IMG/VR virus record: IMGVR_UViG_3300037558_000564
Span: 1 to 24,739 of that record
From: a virus
Reading direction: 5' to 3' (one strand)
Length of the DNA: 24,739 nt
In this document: in pieces, positions 24,054-24,739 of the stretch
Layout: the number at the start of each line of letters is the position of its first letter
Position numbering within the stretch: position 1 is the first letter of the stretch
Notes under the pieces: generated by a model
Database searches by the model: none
What the model was told of the DNA's origin: nothing
What the model saw: only the letters and a program-made list of their open reading frames with translations
Position numbers and translations under genes: made by a program

Positions 24054-24739
24054 TTAACTTATTATTTTTGATATTGAACCTTTGTTGTCGTACTTTTTAA
24101 TTCCTAAATCAACCGGTAACGGTCTTTCTCTTTTAGGACCTGGCGTGTATCTATGCTTATTACATGCCATCAATGCTAAGCCTGAGCTTATAGATGCATC
24201 GTGTTTTGTTCTATTATTAATATTAAACTTTGCCCAATCTTCTAATGTTCTTTGGAAATATACATCTCCATATCCTGTTTCTTTGAGCCCTACAAATTCA
24301 TTTACATATGTTTCTATAGCAGCCGCGTGAGCTTGTTTTATGTCTTCACTTGAGTTTGGTATACCACCTAGCTCTTTTTCTGTTACTGATAATTTGTTAT
24401 ATTTTCTATCTGGCCGGTTAATTGAATAGCCCCTATAGCCTCTTCGTTTAAAATGATATAACAATCTGGGTTTATTATTTTCAGCTAATATTGGCATACC
24501 ATAAAATACGCAAGCCATTAATACATCTTCAAAAAATATTTCAGCAGTTTGAGGTCTGGCTATATATTCTAAAAAGAAATGATTAGGAGGCACATCCTCC
24601 ATGCTAAACTTTGTTAAACCGTGAAGAGCGCCTTTCGACCCCCTACCGTCCACAGTGCCTGATATATCATATGGATCACAACCAAATGCTCCACAGTGCT
24701 CATTGCCAGGATAATTAGTACCATTTTTTATATATCTTT
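24054..24739 (-). CDS. terL: Terminase large subunit, C-terminal nuclease half (N-terminus beyond right edge)
   Basis: The frame is open to the right edge, so the gene starts outside the window. The GTG at 24653 is inside the protein and not a start. About 227 residues are visible. The RNase H-like nuclease triad can be read: FGCDPYD (first Asp, codon 24677-24675), MPILAENN (Glu, codon 24482-24480) and TKHDASISSGLALMAC (last Asp, codon 24200-24198). Other typical pieces are EDVLMACVFYG and LLYHFKRRGYRGY. The ATPase domain with Walker motifs would lie to the right. TerL cuts concatemeric genomes and drives packaging through the portal encoded next to it. The protein ends with a short polar tail (YDNKGSISKIIS). 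Its stop directly abuts the portal ATG. Confidence 0.9.
   Translation of the reverse strand, partial: RYIKNGTNYPGNEHCGAFGCDPYDISGTVDGRGSKGALHGLTKFSMEDVPPNHFFLEYIARPQTAEIFFEDVLMACVFYGMPILAENNKPRLLYHFKRRGYRGYSINRPDRKYNKLSVTEKELGGIPNSSEDIKQAHAAAIETYVNEFVGLKETGYGDVYFQRTLEDWAKFNINNRTKHDASISSGLALMACNKHRYTPGPKRERPLPVDLGIKKYDNKGSISKIIS

Noticed and set aside
24651-24653. GTG as a start codon giving a 199-aa protein
   Set aside because: The frame stays open upstream to the window edge and encodes the first catalytic Asp motif (FGCDPYD) of the terminase nuclease. The GTG is an internal valine.

Overview
The window is the structural-gene half of a tailed double-stranded DNA phage genome, or of a phage contig from a metagenome. 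It is AT-rich and almost fully coding. Every convincing gene lies on the minus strand, so transcription runs from the right end of the window to the left. No gene of cellular metabolism, tRNA, insertion sequence or CRISPR array was seen. None of the ten gene starts visible in the window has a recognisable Shine-Dalgarno sequence; the leaders are A/T-only or nearly so. That pattern is typical of Bacteroidota and their phages, so a marine or aquatic flavobacterial (Bacteroidota) host is my best guess. Gene order and sequence style resemble podovirus-like phages, including crAss-like phages of Bacteroidota and related uncultured marine phages. This assignment rests on memory of those families, not on a database search.

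Layout in transcription order. At the right edge is the C-terminal nuclease half of the large terminase (TerL, 24739-24054), joined end to end with a 795-aa portal (24053-21666). Next come an acidic coiled scaffolding-type protein (21635-20439) and the major capsid protein (20424-18949). A hairpin, a conserved 25-nt leader and a 274-aa virion protein of unknown role follow (18863-18039). A strong UUCG-loop terminator-like hairpin (about 18000) then separates the head genes from the neck and tail genes. The latter are a 258-aa and a 407-aa candidate neck/ring or adaptor protein, a 1439-aa tail-hub or stabilisation-type protein with cadherin-like and small beta-repeat additions, and a 506-aa partner.

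The last block, 10077 to the left edge, looks like an ejection (internal virion) cassette. It has a small glycine-rich membrane-active type protein (230 aa), a 366-aa protein, and one giant open frame of at least 2,757 codons that runs from 8272 off the left edge. Order and sizes recall T7 gp14-gp15-gp16. The giant protein is the most interesting object. It strings together a predicted zinc metallopeptidase site (HELLH), a helical stretch resembling sigma-70 region 2, a complete HAD-phosphatase motif set (DFDDT, LTARP, FADD) and hydrophobic, possibly membrane-penetrating, modules. It may be a multi-enzyme cargo delivered with the DNA.

How the parts work together: TerL and portal package DNA into a shell built from the capsid and scaffold proteins. 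The 258/407/1439/506-aa proteins close the head and build the short tail. The 230/366/giant proteins probably ride inside the particle and enter the host at infection. Lysis, replication, receptor-binding and integration genes are not visible here.
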